Assembly (NCBI GenBank): GCA_011634665.1
Contig: WAEK01000014.1
Coordinates: forward strand, 124,001-188,000
Length of the DNA: 64,000 nucleotides
Direction: 5' to 3'
Source: Mortierella sp. BCC40632
Lineage: Eukaryota > Mortierellomycota > Mortierellomycetes > Mortierellales > Mortierellaceae
Shown here: positions 46,616 through 60,219 of the stretch, piece after piece
Layout of the letters: every line of letters begins with the position of its first letter
Position numbering within the stretch: position 1 is the first letter of the stretch
The notes under the pieces: model-generated
The model's input: only the letters and a program-made list of their open reading frames with translations
What the model was told of the DNA's origin: nothing
Database searches by the model: none
Position numbers and translations under genes: made by a program

Positions 46616-48832
46616 ACATTTGTCCGGACTAGTCATCCTTTTTTTTTTTTTTTTTTTTTTTCCTGGGTTAGTCCTAAAAAAAAAACCTTCCCCCTGAGAG
46701 AAAATGTCGTCGTTGTTGCTCGGTGCCCTTTTTGTTCATCATATCTGGATGTTGTGTGGACAAGCAGGGGCTTTTCAGAAAAAAAAAGGTCAATTCATGC
46801 ATCCTGACTCCTCCTTCCTCCCCCCCCCCTTTCTTCCTTCTCCCTTTCTTTCCACGGAGATGACCATGTCGACGGTCGCGAGGAGCGAGGACCATTTTAT
46901 CCGTGGGATCATCTCTTTTATCTTTTCAAGCAGGTTGGCGTCTCTTGTCCCTGTGGCCGATCGCCTCCATGGATCGTGTTGGATTCTGAGCTAAAAAGAG
47001 CCTAATATGTGTATGTGTGTGTGCGTGTGTGTGGTGTGTGTTCATGTGTGTTCGTGTTGAGATTATAAAGGGGTGGACGAAAGAGATGTTTCTCTCGAGC
47101 GAATGGGGAGTATATCTTGATCGGGTTGCTTACCGATGCTGGCTGGTGCATTCCTGCCGGCGCAAGGTTTTGCATTAGGGAACGGCAAAAGAAGTGCTTT
47201 GGGCTCGTCCCTTTTTTTGCATGGATGCAAACACACAGTAGGAATGTTGCGGGCAAGCAGGCAGGGGGAGAGAAGAAGGAAGGAGAGAGAGAGAAAGAGA
47301 GCACAGGACACATGCAGAGAATCATGGACGCCGGAATGGGACAGCATATGCACCCACGGGCCCGACAGCAAATGGTATCTCCAGGGGTGCAAAGCCAAAG
47401 GAAAAAAAAAAACCACATTGCCTCCATGCTCACAAAGGCCCGTTCGGTTGCCCTCTTTGGTCCGTTCATCGGTTTTTCCTGGCACACAGAGGCTGTTTTG
47501 ATCCACACCAAGGAGAAGGACGATGCGTGTTTGGTTGTCCAGACATCCAGGCTGACCATGCGTTGTCTGAATACCCTGGTCTTTTCCCATCCTTTCCTGG
47601 CCTTTCCTGGTAGTTACCTTTTGCCTCCCATCACCACCACCACTGCCCGTCTCCTCGGCAACTCCAACAATGCAACTTATGCCGAGGTGTGTGCGTCTGT
47701 GTCTGTGTCTGACTGGGCGTGAGCAAGGACAAGAGGACGACGTAGCTTTTCCATCCCCTGTTGGTCGGTCCCTTTTCGCCTCGATCATCGTAGACATCAT
47801 CGTACATGAGTGTGTCTGCGCGGGCCTGCCAGATTCATGCCGTACTATGGCCAAAGTAGCAGCAGCATCAAGCGCAATAGCAGACGACGGCTACTGCTGG
47901 TGGAGCACCTGGCTGTCGCGCCTGGCTGTCGCACCTTCACGCGCATCATGGGAAGCTAGGCAAAACGAGAAAAGAAAGAAAGAAAGAATGCCCCTGTCCA
48001 CGTCTCCTGGGTTCGCCATCGCCTCTCTGCTTTCTTGTCTATCTGTCTCTCCCCTCGACCCATTGCCTCCGTCTCCTCTCCGTTCTGGCAATGTAACTTG
48101 GGTCTAACTCTCCGATGGCGGCGAAACATTGACGGCGTTGTCATTGCCGACAGTCGATGTAGCTGCTCCTGGCCTTTGGCTGGGCTGCGATGTGTCAGCA
48201 GCGTGGGTAAGCGCGATCTGAGAAGAACTGCATGCGACAGGAGTAGACTCGACCTGCGACAAGACTTCTTAGATAGTGTAGAAGGGTAGCTTCGTAGCAA
48301 GAAGGCGGATTCATGGACGGTTAGGATGGATGAATGGGGGCGAGGGGGTGGGTTGGGGAGAGTGGTTCGCCTGCGCCCGCACCTTGATGGGTCGGAAAAG
48401 CCTTGGGCCGCCCACACCTACGGACGCCTCAGCATTCTCGTCTCGTTGCCGTCGCCGTCGCCGTCGTGCCTTTGCTCCTTATTCGACATTCCTCTCGCAC
48501 AACACCATTCCTTGGTCCTTAGTCTTTCACCCGCTCAGCTCGTTATCCACGTACACCCCCCACCACCACCACCACCCTCCTCACACCCCTTCTCCCCCGC
48601 TCCCCGGCCAAGAACGCGCACCGTTCAGCATCTGCTCCTCTTCCCTGCACCGTTGTTTCCTTTTCCTCCTCGTCCTTTGTCCTTGTCCGCCCGCTTGTGA
48701 TCGTTCTTTCCTTACCATTCCATTCTTTGCGTCCCTCTTCACCGTGTACTCGCCACTCTCTGAAAAGTAGTTGAAGAGGAAAAGTCCCAACCATCATCGG
48801 ATAGCGCCTCTTTTAACCAAGCCGTTGTTAAA
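46616..48832. promoter_or_regulatory. Myb upstream region (right copy)
   Basis: No gene supported. It contains T-, A- and C-runs just after SPP, a short TG tract, and pyrimidine-rich leader-like DNA from about 48420 to 48760 ahead of the Myb start. It should hold the Myb promoter. The same sequence exists in the left copy, where the Myb gene is broken. Confidence 0.5.
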
Positions 48833-50209
48833 ATGCACCCAATGCGACCCAGGAGTAGCAGCGCCTCCGCAGGCAGTATTCGCCTTCACCCGTACGCCCA
48901 AGACGTCGATTTTGGTCGTCCTGTATTCTCGACAGCCCATCCGTCCCCAGCAGAACCTCGCTCTTTACACCCAATTCAGAATCAACATGCAGCTTCTTTG
49001 TACTCTCTCCAAAACAGGAGTTCAGTCCAAACTGTAGCCTCTTGGTCACATCCAGAGCCAATGTTGGCGTCCAGCACGAGCGATCGTCAGGCGCACCTGC
49101 GTCTGCATGGTCGCAGTCAGTCGGACATGCAAGGGCAGAGGAATAGGGAGGAAGCAACCCCCCCACCTAGTGTCCCGCACGATCAGACCAGTCCACGACA
49201 TGCCGAACCATGGGCGCCAGGCGTGAGCTCACTCTCTACCAAGATGGCAGCAATAACTGGAGCACAGACCGGAGCACATCCGAGCAGGAAGAGCGAATCT
49301 GAATCTGTCGAGTCAGGATCGGATGGCGAACCAGGTGAAGGCGTACTCCCGTGGACGCGTCATGAGGTAAGAGAAAAAAACAAAAAAAAAGAGAGCCATT
49401 TGGCGCGTGCGTCTCGTGTACAACAAGATGCGCGATGGCCACCTGTCGGAACGGCTGGACACGCACAGCGAGCGTCCTCTCTCCTCCCCTTTGAATGCTG
49501 TAGCCGCTCTTTGGGGCCAAAGTTCCGAGAGCCCGAAGTTCCCGGTGTGTCTGTTGGTCGGGTGCTTTTTTCTTAAAAGGATGAAGTGGGGCGGGGCATC
49601 GACTTCACTTGGGGAGGACAACCCCGTCTTGATTATGCAGCTATTTGTCGGCCACCTTTCTTTCTACATCACCCCTCTTCTCTTCCTTCTCCTCGCTGTC
49701 GTCTTTTGGTCCGCCTCACTCCCTTGGTCCGTGTTCGCGCCTGGCATCTCTCCACCTGGCCTTGTGTCCAATGTCCCTTTTTTCCCGTCCGTAGTCCTTT
49801 TTTTTTTCCTTTTTGTCCAGGGGCTGCAGAGGAACAGTTTGGGTCCGCTCGACTCGCAGCTGACTCTTCCTTCTCTTTTCCTCACTGCTACACATTTTTG
49901 GTAGCATCGCATCCGTCACCTTCGCCTCCATGGTTCAGCTCGCCACCCATTAAGGTTCGAACTGGCTGTGGGGCATTGGCCGTGGTGGTGTGTGCGACGT
50001 GTGCGGAGTGAGACAAAGAGGGGGAGGGGGAGGCAGCAGTCTCTTTGCTTCTACTGTACTCTGGCGGGCTAGTGGTTCCCTGGCTGGCCTCTGCGTCAAG
50101 TGCTGAGCTGCTGCTTCACCACAGCGGTCGAGCATGCAGCAATGCAGAACGTAACCCGTGCTTGTTTGTGTTTTTGTGTTGTGCGTGTGCGTGTTTTTGT
50201 GTACATCCC

Positions 50210-50244
<35 letters not shown>

Positions 50245-51816
50245 CCAAATGTGTCAATGTGCTTTGTGTGCAAGTGTCCCCCTCCTCTCCCTTCTACACG
50301 CATGGGGATGGGGATGGGGATGGTAGGCTGCTGGCGGAATTATGTTGAGTGGATTGGCTCACTTTGACGACAATGGTCGTACTACTCCTACCCAAGGCAC
50401 TGCCGCGCACCCGCCCGCTGTTGCTGTTGTTGCCCTTGTCTGCAGTCTCCCTGCCTGTCCCCCCGATTCAAAGCAAGTCGTGTCGCGCGATACTCGTCTG
50501 GACAGGCCTCTGGTCTGTCCACCCAATGCTTCTGATCCTCCCCCGCCCAGGCCTCTCTACTCCTTATGACGGTCTCCTTTCCACAACCTTTCTCTTTTTC
50601 TTTCTTTCCTTTCTCTTTCTCTCTCTTTCTCTCTCTCTCTTTCTCTTTCTTTTTCTCTTTTGTTCTTTTTCTTCGTTCTCCAGAACTGTCGCTTCCCTCC
50701 CCTCTCTCTCTTCACACACACTCTTTTTCACTCTCTCTCCTCTCTTTCACACACTATCTTTCACACACTCTTTTCTTCTCTCTCCTCTCTCTCCTCTCTT
50801 TCCTCTTTACATTCGTCCACTCCTACTCCAAGGCTCCCTGCTCCGACTGTCTGCTCGCCTGTTGTTTGTTCCCTTCCCCTTCTTTTTCTTCTTCTTCCCC
50901 CCAGTTTTTTTTGCCAGCCGTTAACGGCGCTGTCCGGCTCCAGACCTTTGTCTCCACCTTACTCTCCTTGCAAGAACCATCGACGGTCAACCCGTACCGC
51001 GTCCCTGCGCGCCCCGTCCTCTTCTTCTTCCGGTACCTTTCCTCACATTCCTCAACGGCCACTTCGCATATCTCGTTACACACCTTATTTTCCCCTTCTA
51101 TGACCCAACCCCACTTCCTTGCCCCTCGTCCCCTCTCTCTCTCTCTCCGCGCTTTCCCACACGCCTCAATCTGCCTTCGCACTTGGCGGCTGTCCGCGCT
51201 ATCCTTTTGGATCGTCCGGTTACTGCCCTTTGGACATCCGGCCGAACACCCAGCCCACAGCACACCGTTATTCGGACTAACCGTCCTCACCCCACATCTG
51301 CGCATTGAGCTCTGCAGCTCCTCCCTTTTCGTTTATCGCTCTCCCGTAGTGCACAAGCCTTTGCTGCGGGCTGCTGCACTGTACTCTCTTTGTCTTGTAG
51401 AAAGAGCAAAAAAAAAAAAGACAAAAGGGACGATAACTGACCCTTTTTCTCTCTTTCTCTCTCCCTCTCTCTCTTTTTCCTTCTTTTTTCTTTTTTCCCT
51501 GTTCCCACTGCCTTGCTTGCTCATCTACCCCCTCCTCTTCTTCCTCCTCCTTCGCCCTAATTCTCCTATCATCCCGGCCTGCATCGGACACTGATTGTGG
51601 TAAACGACACCTTCCATCTGCAACGACAAAAAACCGACCCCATCAGGACAATCTCCTCCGTGAGGCCGTAGTCAAGTTTAGCGGTAAAGCCTGGAAGCGC
51701 ATTGCAGATTACTGCTTCCCAGACGGATCTCGAGACAAGGATCAGTGCCTCCAGCGTTGGCGAATGATTTCAAAGCCGAGGTCCATCAAAGGTCCCTGGA
51801 CCCCCGAGGTAAAGCC

Positions 51817-51861
<45 letters not shown>

Positions 51862-54254
51862 TCTATTTCTATTTCTATTTCTATTTTTCTTTATTTTCTC
51901 TTTTACCCTGCCCTGCCCTGTCTCCATCCTCTGCCAATCGTGCTGTGCCTGCCTTCTCCTTTCCTCGTTGCACGGCCCGATTGCCATTTGGACGCTCTCC
52001 TCTTCGTGGGCTGGGTGTCCCCAGTGGATTGGCTCTCGTATTGTTTATCAATATCACCGAGCTCCCAGCTGCCGCCGTTGGCTACTCGTTGTCGCTTAAA
52101 TTGACCTCTCGGACTGACCCTCGACCCCTGGCTTAATCTTCTCCCTTTCAACATCCTGTTATTTCACTCTCTCTCCTTTCCACCGACCCACACTGCAGGA
52201 GGACCGCCAACTCAGACTCCTCGTCAACGAGCTTGGTGCTGAAAAATGGGTGCTTATCGCAAGTAGACTAGGTTCACGCACGGGCAAGCAATGTCGAGAA
52301 AGATGGCACAACCACCTCGACCCCACCAGTAGGTTCACCTTGGCTTGTGTTCGTTACACAGTTCGCTATTTTTTTTTTTAACTTTCAGCACAGGAATCCA
52401 CTCTTGTGTTCTGTCCTTGTTAACTGAGCCGAATTTTCACACTTTTCCCTAGTCGACAAGTCGCCCTTTACACCCAAGGAAGATGAGCTCATTTTCAAAC
52501 TTTTTGAACAGTTTGGCTCAAAATGGGCCGAAATGTCTAAGCTCATGCCAGGTCGTCCTGACAATGCCATCAAGAACCACTTTAATACATCAATGCAACG
52601 AAAACGGAGGAGACTTTCACTTCAGGACCCATCTGAACTCCAGCTAAAGTTTGGCGACCACGCTCCAGGCGCGTCATCTGCCACCTCACCGCTTGCATCG
52701 CCCACAGGATCCACATCTCCTGCAGCGGCATCGCGGCATAACCGGTTCGAGCCCTATGGTAGGCTATTCTTCTTTTTCGTTAATATTGCTCACGACAGGA
52801 CCTTGTTAGAAGAAATCGAATGTTAACTAAGTCACCGTTACTTCACTAATACCCTGTAACTAGAGCGCCGACACTCGATGCCCTCGTTAGACTTTCCAAA
52901 GGCTCAAGCAATTTCTCAAAGCCTTGCGCAACAACAGCAGTTACCACAGCAACAACAGCAACAACAACAAGGGGCTATCAAGGGCAGGAACGAACAGTTC
53001 GAGAACTCGACTCCGCAATCGACACGACAAATGTTTACTCCTCCAAAGACGCCAGATACGAAGGGTCGTCCTCAATTCTCCCCTGGAATGTCTCGGTCAG
53101 TTTCACTAGGCTCGTCGTATCGAGCATTTGGCGGTCCTGCATATGGGCCTGGTCGACCCATGTCGGGACCCAACCAGGCACCCGCCCGACCTTCGCAGTC
53201 TGCTAGTGCACAGCATGGTCATGGACCAAACCTGGTAACACCCTCATCGACGCCCAATGCACCTACAGCGAACGACGGTCAAGGGCCGTCCATGCGTTCG
53301 AACCCGATGTCTGCACCGAGTCCCAATCAGGACTCGCGATCACCCCATGCACCGCCTTTGGGCCAACATCAACATTCGTCTTCAGACTCATATTTGCCCC
53401 GAAACCAACAGTTTCCTCAACGCAATGCATTCGCTCATCAGGAACAGTCTCTGCACCATTCGCTACCTCGGCCGAATATGGCGAGGCAAGAGTCTTTGGG
53501 ACATTTCTCAAATCGACATAGTTATCATGAGCACCATCGCTCTATGGACATGGATCCATTCTCGGCTCTGGCAGAGTTAGCCAATGCTGCCGAGCGGTGC
53601 CGAGAGATGCATCGGGACGAGCGGCCTCGATCGGTAGCGGGACAGTATCCTGAATATCACGAATACAGGCATCTCCGCGAAGGATCCGATCCCTTTGATG
53701 TCGAGGATGTCGTCCTGAGAACATCAATCCAACAAATGCCACATCATATGCCTCCACCCAGGGTCGTGACCCGACGATTTTCGACATCGCTCTGCCATTT
53801 GAAGGAAGAAGAGCATGGCGAAGAGGGGTCACATCCTCCTCACCATTCGTATCGTATCGAGCAGTGGGCACACAACACTGCCTCGCATCGGTTCTCAGAC
53901 TTTGGTCCCGGACGCAGTGCGCGACCGGGATCTGTTGGAGCAATAGCAGAGCTCACACGACCGATGACACGCACGAGCCCTCCACCACAGACAGTATCAT
54001 CATCGACAATGTACGCTAGGAATGAGTCAAGACGGTCATCGGTGGACGAGTCAAGACAATCTTCTGAGGCGGCCTCGGATAGAGATCAGGATCAGGATGA
54101 GGATGAAATGGAGACGGATCGAGAGCAGAGTCTTACATCGGAGGCCTCGCGAATGCCTAGTGCCAAGTACCTGTCGATGCGTCGTGCATCTGTCAGGGAG
54201 TTGATGGCGATTGACAATTTGTGTCTGACCTCTGAGGAGGTAGAACGGTGTTAA
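48833..54254 (+). CDS. R1R2R3 Myb transcription factor (5 exons)
   Basis: Exons 48833-49366, 51647-51808, 52199-52328, 52453-52758 and 52864-54254 give 840 residues with consistent phases. Three Myb repeats are visible. R1 starts LPWTRHE at the end of exon 1 and continues as DNLLREAVVKF with WKRIADYC in exon 2. R2 is GPWTPE|EDRQLRLLVNELG with WVLIASRLGSRTGKQCRERW. R3 is SPFTPKEDELIFKLFEQFG with WAEMSKLMPGRPDNAIKNHF. The R2R3 helices carry the residues expected for MBS DNA recognition, as in animal c-Myb and fungal cell-cycle or developmental Myb proteins. The N-terminal 170 residues are Ser/Pro/His-rich. The C-terminal 500 residues are low complexity with a polyGln tract (about 52938-52970), many Pro/Ser/His stretches and an acidic DQDQDEDEMETDRE run. 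Such tails usually serve in activation. The first intron is 2.28 kb, far longer than others here. The start at 48833 is the first ATG in this frame. Confidence 0.85.
49367..51646. other. Long Myb intron 1
   Basis: Lies between GAG|GTAAGAG and CCCCATCAG|GACAAT. It contains long pyrimidine tracts (50575-50900 and 51430-51580), a TG tract (50213-50241), and GGGATGG repeats near 50303-50320. Open frames are artefacts of CT-rich sequence. The left duplication copy ends 200 bp inside this intron. A second promoter inside it is possible but not shown by the sequence. Confidence 0.6.
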
Positions 54255-55324
54255 ATGCGGACCATCGCAGGAGGAGAAGCTGTTTTTTTTTTTTTTTGTT
54301 GTATGTGCTTTTTTTTTTCTTTTTAGGACAAGCATTGTTGGGGACCCCATCCTCTATACCATTGCCCTCTTGCTCTCTCTTTTCCCTCCCTCCCTCCCTC
54401 TCTCTCTCTCTCTCTTTCATTCTTTTTCTCTTGTGTTCCAGTTGCCCATACTTGATCCACAAAAAAAAAAGTGGGACCTAGGAACCGGACTTTCGGCACC
54501 ATTTTCATCTTAGATACTATTTCTTTTTCTTTTTTTTTTTTTTTTTTTTTTCTCCCTCTTTCCCTCTTTTTTTCTTTTCCATGTGCATATCAAATTTTAA
54601 GCCTGCTTTTTTTTTTTCTTCATCTGTTTTTTTTTTTTTTTTTTCCAAATCCTTAACTAAAAATGCTTTTAGTTGAGTCCAACAACAACAACAAAAACCA
54701 AAGGAATTGCCAGCGAATGGATTAAATTGCAGTCGGCTAATTCGTAGCCAAAGGAAGAGTTCTGTCTAAAAAAAAAAGAATAGGCCAGTGTTTGTGGTAG
54801 CATTCCTCCTTCACAGGGACAGTTTACTTCAATACCCCGAAAAAGCCACTTTTTTTTTTTTTTTTTTTATTGTTGTGCAAAACGGCTCCAAGTCCGTTGA
54901 AGGAAAAAGTTCCTGAGAGAGAGCTGGAATTTGTTCCGACCACAGGCCTATAGACACAGTTAAAGTGTCCACCCTATAAGAGTTGAGAGTGAAGAAGGGT
55001 GAGGTTGCTTGGTGCTACTCATCCTTAACATGAGCACAAAGGGAAGAAGGGGAGAGAGGAGCAGATTGGTCCTTTTTTTTCTCTCTCTCTCTCTCTCCCC
55101 TGAGGGCGTGTCTTTATTATTAATGGAGGTGTTGGGGGTCGTCTAGACGAAGTTCAATAGGAAAGGAGAACGGAGGTGGGAGGAAGTCCATCTCCTAATG
55201 TCGCTTAGCGTCTAGAACAGCTTGAAGTACAACTCAATGCTGTCTTCGTCATGATTGTCACCATTGAGAAGGATTGTTGGGAGAAGAAGCCTTCTTTCCA
55301 AGGGTCTGGTCGAACAGAACGAGG

Positions 55325-55356
<32 letters not shown>

Positions 55357-55925
55357 CAAAAGGAGGCGCGAAAACCACTCTAGTGGACCCATGAAATCTC
55401 TCTCTCTCTTTTTTTTAAAGGGTCTTCCCGACACTACGGCAGTAGACCCTGATTGTTAGAACATGATACAATGTACCCGACTCAAAAAGCACTCTTAGCA
55501 AGCCTTGCCCATCGATCGAGATACAATGCAAGACAAAAAAAAAAAAAAAAAAAAAAAAAAGGGTGTTTGTCCAAACAGGTCAGGATCTCGTAACGGACAG
55601 CACCTTCCGCTGCTTCGTCAAGGATGATGGCCAGCCGTGGAATAGAATGAGAGAGGAGGGAGGGAAGGTGTAATTCTTGCAGACTTGGGTCACACAGGAC
55701 AGGCTCTCCTTTTGACGAGAAGGACCATTGGGGTTCTTTGAATAGAGCTCCTTTTTTGGCCTGCAAGGAAAATGAACTCCTCAGAGATCCCGAATAGGGG
55801 GGGAGGAGAAAGGGACAAGAGGGATCGGGTCCAACAAGAGATTTTGCTCTAATTTGAAAATGGCGTTGTGGAAGGCGGCTCTCATCGATGCCTTGGATGG
55901 TCAGTGCCGTCGAGACGTTGCAGAG

Positions 55926-55970
<45 letters not shown>

Positions 55971-56399
55971 CAGGGGCAGACACCGTTGGACGCGTGGTCG
56001 CTTGTTAGCTCTGTCTCAACGTTCGAGTGCGAAACAAATACACACAACAGGGGACTTTCATCCCCAAAAATGGGTGCCTCAAGGAGGGAACGATCTTCAA
56101 AAGACCAAACAATGGTCAAAGGACAAGTAACGGCCCCATGAAGAGTAGAGGCACATCGGACCATGCTCTCCACATGCGTTGGGTGTCATTTCCTGCAAGG
56201 TCTCTCTTCTTTGCAAAGCCTCTTTGCCCAGTCACATTCAGGCGACTCGCCAGGAGCGAGAATGAGTGTGTGAGAGAGAGAATGAGAAAGGGGGAGGGAG
56301 GAGTGTATGCGATCTCATCATTTTCTTTCATCTCTGGAATCTTCCAGCACCAATCTCATCAGCCCTAGACCTCACCACCACCGACATCAAACAGGCAAT
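54255..56399. other. Gene-free low-complexity region
   Basis: Many T- and A-runs occur, e.g. 54529-54550, 54850-54869, 55326-55356, 55534-55560 and an A-run of about 45 bases at 55925-55968. CT/GA tracts lie at 54395-54420 and 55081-55098. No supported gene on either strand. The last 150 bp should hold the WD40 leader. Confidence 0.5.
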
Positions 56400-58265
56400 A
56401 TGGAAGACAAAGAGGCTACCATCTCATTCGATCAACTGGATCTCTCGGCCAATATCTCGAGTGATGCTGGTCACTTTTTCCAGTCAGATGCCGATTTAGC
56501 AAGGATCGCTGCCAGAGAAGGGATGGTTAACTATGACAAGGGTCAAGCCATCAAAGTCTCTTCCAAGGTGCTGGATATGTGTCCCGGATTCAAGGTTCGA
56601 TCTGGAACAGCTTCTACAACCGTCAATACCGAGGAGAATCCCGAATCTTCCACAGGTACAAAGGCTATTCTTGTCGATGACCCAGCAGTAGTAGGTGCGA
56701 CCATGTACCTGGCCGAGAGTGGACATATCGCTCGTAAAGTGAATCTTGAGGTATATTTTGGATTAGCGCGTAATATCGCCTCTTTCTTTCTTTCTTTCTT
56801 TGATCGTGAACAATGCCCTACCCCCAAAGGTCCTCTTATGACTTACTGGATTCTACCTCCTATGGGTATGGGCTTTTATAGACTGGCAAGACGATGAAAA
56901 TATTTAATGGACATGCTGGACCAGTAACACGAGTGCTTGTGTACAAGACTCACCTCGGCCAGGAGCGATTGGTGACAGGATCATGGGACAAGACCATCAA
57001 GATCTGGGACGCCACCACCAAGGAATGTCTAGCCACCCTCAAGGGTCACACGGATTTTGTCAAGGCCCTTGCTCTTCGGACAATCCTTGTCAAGGACAGC
57101 AATGACAATGAAAAGTCATATATTGGATACGAGCTGTTTTCGAGTTCTTATGATGGAACGATCTTGCATTGGGATCTCCAAACCTTTCAACCTTACAAGA
57201 ACGGACAGGGTGGGCCATGGAAGGGTCATTCCCGTGGTATCAACGACTTGTGCTTGGCCATTGAAGACGACAATGAAGAAAAAAAGGACGAGGACGAGTC
57301 GAATGTGCTGGCGGAGGGCCGCGAATACCTTTATTCGTCCGGAAGTGATGGAACGATCCGAAAATGGGATATTGTCAAGGGCCAAGGCCGTGGAGGTCAT
57401 TGTGTCCATGTCTTTCAACATCATGCCACAACCATCTACAAAGCTGTGATCAATGGTGGAGAAATCTGGTCAGGTAAGGAAACTAACCTAACCCACAGCC
57501 CCGCTATTGCGATGTTTATCCTTGGATACAAAATTCAAAGGAGAAGGAGGGGGGAGGAGGAACACTTGAACTCCTTACTCTTGTTTTTCTCCCTACCAAA
57601 AGCTACTCTAACGCGCCACATTTCTGGGAATCGATCCATCCGATTAGTGTCCGCGGACAAAACGGCCCAAAGACTGGATCTGGAGACCAAGAAAGTGGAC
57701 ACGACTCTTGAACATCCTGACTTTGTCAAGTCCATTGCTCTTGCAGGACCATACATTGTCACTGGAGGACGGCATGAGACTATCCGTGTCTGGTCTGTAG
57801 CTGTAAGTTGTCCTGCACATTTTTTCAATATGGTTTTTATTGTTACCCCCTCCCCCTCTCCCCACCCCCTTCTCCATTGTGATTGACATGTCATTGCTGC
57901 TTACGCTTTTGGCTCGTTAGACGGGTAAATTGATCAAGGAGATTAAGGGACATTTTGACGAGGTGTCGGCGATGGTAGTCATTGGATCTACACTTTTCAC
58001 TGGTTCTTTGGACGGGACTCTGCGGCGGTGGTCCTTGAAGGAGCAGGATTTGCTCAAGTCAGCCAAGGATGGCGAAGAGGCCGGCAATGACAGTGTTTCC
58101 AAGACCAAAGAGGTTTCTGGAGATTCCACGCCATTGGCAACACCTGGTCCTCAAGCGAAGGAAACCGGTATTGCTCAGACAAAGACCTCCTCGACCGGGA
58201 ATCAAACCATGATGACTGAGGACGAAGAAAGGGAGCTGGCAGAGCTCATGAGTGATGATGACTAG
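56400..58265 (+). CDS. WD40-repeat protein (4 exons)
   Basis: Exons 56400-56750, 56882-57473, 57603-57802 and 57921-58265 give 495 residues with consistent phases. The first 115 residues are a globular segment without a clear motif. From about residue 120 there are six WD40 repeats: GHAGPVTRV ... WDKTIKIWD, GHTDFVKAL ... YDGTILHWD, GHSRGINDL ... SDGTIRKWD, a degenerate fourth with ADKTAQRLDL, HPDFVKSIAL ... HETIRVWSV, and GHFDEVSAM ... LDGTLRRWSL. An acidic insert (NEEKKDEDE) lies within the third repeat. The C-terminal 65 residues are Ser/Thr/Lys-rich and end in EDEERELAELMSDDD. WD40 propellers are protein-interaction scaffolds; I cannot say which complex this one joins. Six visible blades suggest that a seventh is degenerate or formed by the N-terminal segment. 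Confidence 0.85.
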
Positions 58266-60177
58266 ACTTTGTTAAAGAGATTAAAGACGACGTAAGCAAC
58301 CATAATTGAGGTATATTCCTATCCTTCTGGTAAGAGGGCAAGGAAAATGAGGAGAGGGGTTAAGGGTGTGGCGAATGCTGCTTCAGGGCTGCAGTGGCCC
58401 TTTCGGGATAGTATCTACTTTAATTAGATCCACAAGACAAGGGAGAAGGGAGGAAAAAAAGGAAAAGGATAGAAGAATACTTGAAGGTGCAGGACCCTCG
58501 GGTCCGCCAAAGCAGAAGTACTTTTTACTGGCAGGAGCAACTGTGGACCGAGGCAAAAAAAAAAAAAAAAAAAACGAGCAAGACTGTAGACATGATCGTA
58601 GTATGGACTATGGATTGAGATGGCGATCGAGTCAATGCCGGTGCTCTCACGGATGCAATGCTGACAAGAGATGCGACATTTCTTTTTTTGTATGTGCAAG
58701 CTTGGGGATCGCAAGTTACCGAGAGACCATAATGGAGGAAAGGTTCCTGCGTTTCGCGAAGCAGAGCACTTGGCTGTGCGAGACAGCACAGCGTCTTTTT
58801 TTAAATGCACAAGACACTCTGTACCAACGCAAATGTACCAATGGTGGACGCGGAGTTCAGCAAGTTTGTGAGGGGGGGAGTTTTTTTTTTCTTTCTTTCT
58901 TTTCCTTTGGACTCATGCCCCCGCCTACTCTGACAATCGGCATGTGGCAGACATCTCTTTCCCTTTTCTCTCTCTCTCTCTCTTTCACTTTCACTTTCAC
59001 TTTCTCTTTCACTTTCTCTCCCTTTCTTTCTGTCTTTGACTTTCTGTCTGTTTTTTTTTTTTTTTGGCATGCACATACTGCTCAGATATTTCAATTTGCG
59101 CCTTGACGAAGGCCAAATGGGACCTATGCAAATGCATTGGCGGGGTTGGAGTTTTGTTTTCCATGCACTCTCTCACGTCAAAAGGAAAAACCATGTTTTT
59201 CAGTACTAAATGTTGTTGGGCGTACATCGATTTTTATTTTACTCATGCATCTTTTTCTGTCTCTATTTAGGGTTGAAGGGCAAAGGTGTTTGCGAACGAG
59301 CGGACCAAAGAATTGATCCGCATGGCAAACAATCAAAGGCACGTAGGCAGACCTTTGACTACTCTACATGTGAGGCCAAAGCGCCATTCCCTCAAGGGCA
59401 TTCGAGCACGACTTCACCCACAGGTCAAGTCCTTCCGGTGGAGTCGTTGACTCCCCCCGTCCAGAAAGAAAGAGTAAAGGGGGAAGGAGTCAAAGAACGA
59501 AAAACTAATAGATTCGAGCTTGGCCTAGGCTAAGATGTCGGGAAACGCCCCCCAAGTGTACTTAACTTTCTCAGCCTCCGCTAGAAAGAACCTCACTTTT
59601 CTTTGACAATGAGCAGGGCAACTCTCACCAGAGAGGCGCAGGTCAAATTTCAGGGGCAAACCTTATTAGCACCGAACAGTCTTTGGGACACAAACAAAAA
59701 AAAAAAAAGAAAAGAAAAGAAATGGCAGGACTAGCAACAGGCATTTTGCGGATCCTCTATTGGGCGTGTGTGCAAACAGACTTAGTGCAACCCTCGGGAC
59801 CGAAAAAAAGAAGGTACAAATCCATTATGGACCCTTCCCAGCAAACTGTCGCCATCCATCTCACACTATAGTTCAGGGGAGTCTTGCAAGGTTAGGCCCC
59901 AATCTACCAGTATCCGAATGGGAAGGAGGGGATGGGGCGAGGAAACAGAAAGTGGATAGAAACGACATGAGCCGTTGTATACCCAATAACCCATGGTGTG
60001 CACTCAGTCGATCAGCCAGTTGAGGATTGGAAAGATAGGACAAGAGGAAGTGCAAAAGTTGGAGCACAAGCAAATGGGAGCACAAGGAGCCCAAGCACTC
60101 TGCCCCCTTTTTACTCTAGCAGGCTCGGTCCCTGAAGGCATTGCGGCATCTGTCCTCAACAGGCCATGGGTAGAAAG

Positions 60178-60219
<42 letters not shown>

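Larger units (their letters stand above)
45425..49567. repeat. Segmental duplication, right copy
   Basis: Same orientation and almost the same sequence as 24302-28481. It carries the 3' part of SPP, the intergenic region and the intact first exon of the Myb gene. It differs by a 30-bp segment (about 48365-48394), shorter TG and A-runs, and scattered substitutions. Confidence 0.93.

Noticed and set aside
49950..51594. Several long frames (up to 342 residues) inside Myb intron 1
   Set aside because: They consist of Ser/Leu/Phe or Arg/Glu/Lys runs from pyrimidine tracts, and the flanking Myb exons join in phase across this stretch.
52924..53109. Separate small frame over the CAG/CAA repeat
   Set aside because: It is an alternative frame of the polyGln tract in the last Myb exon.
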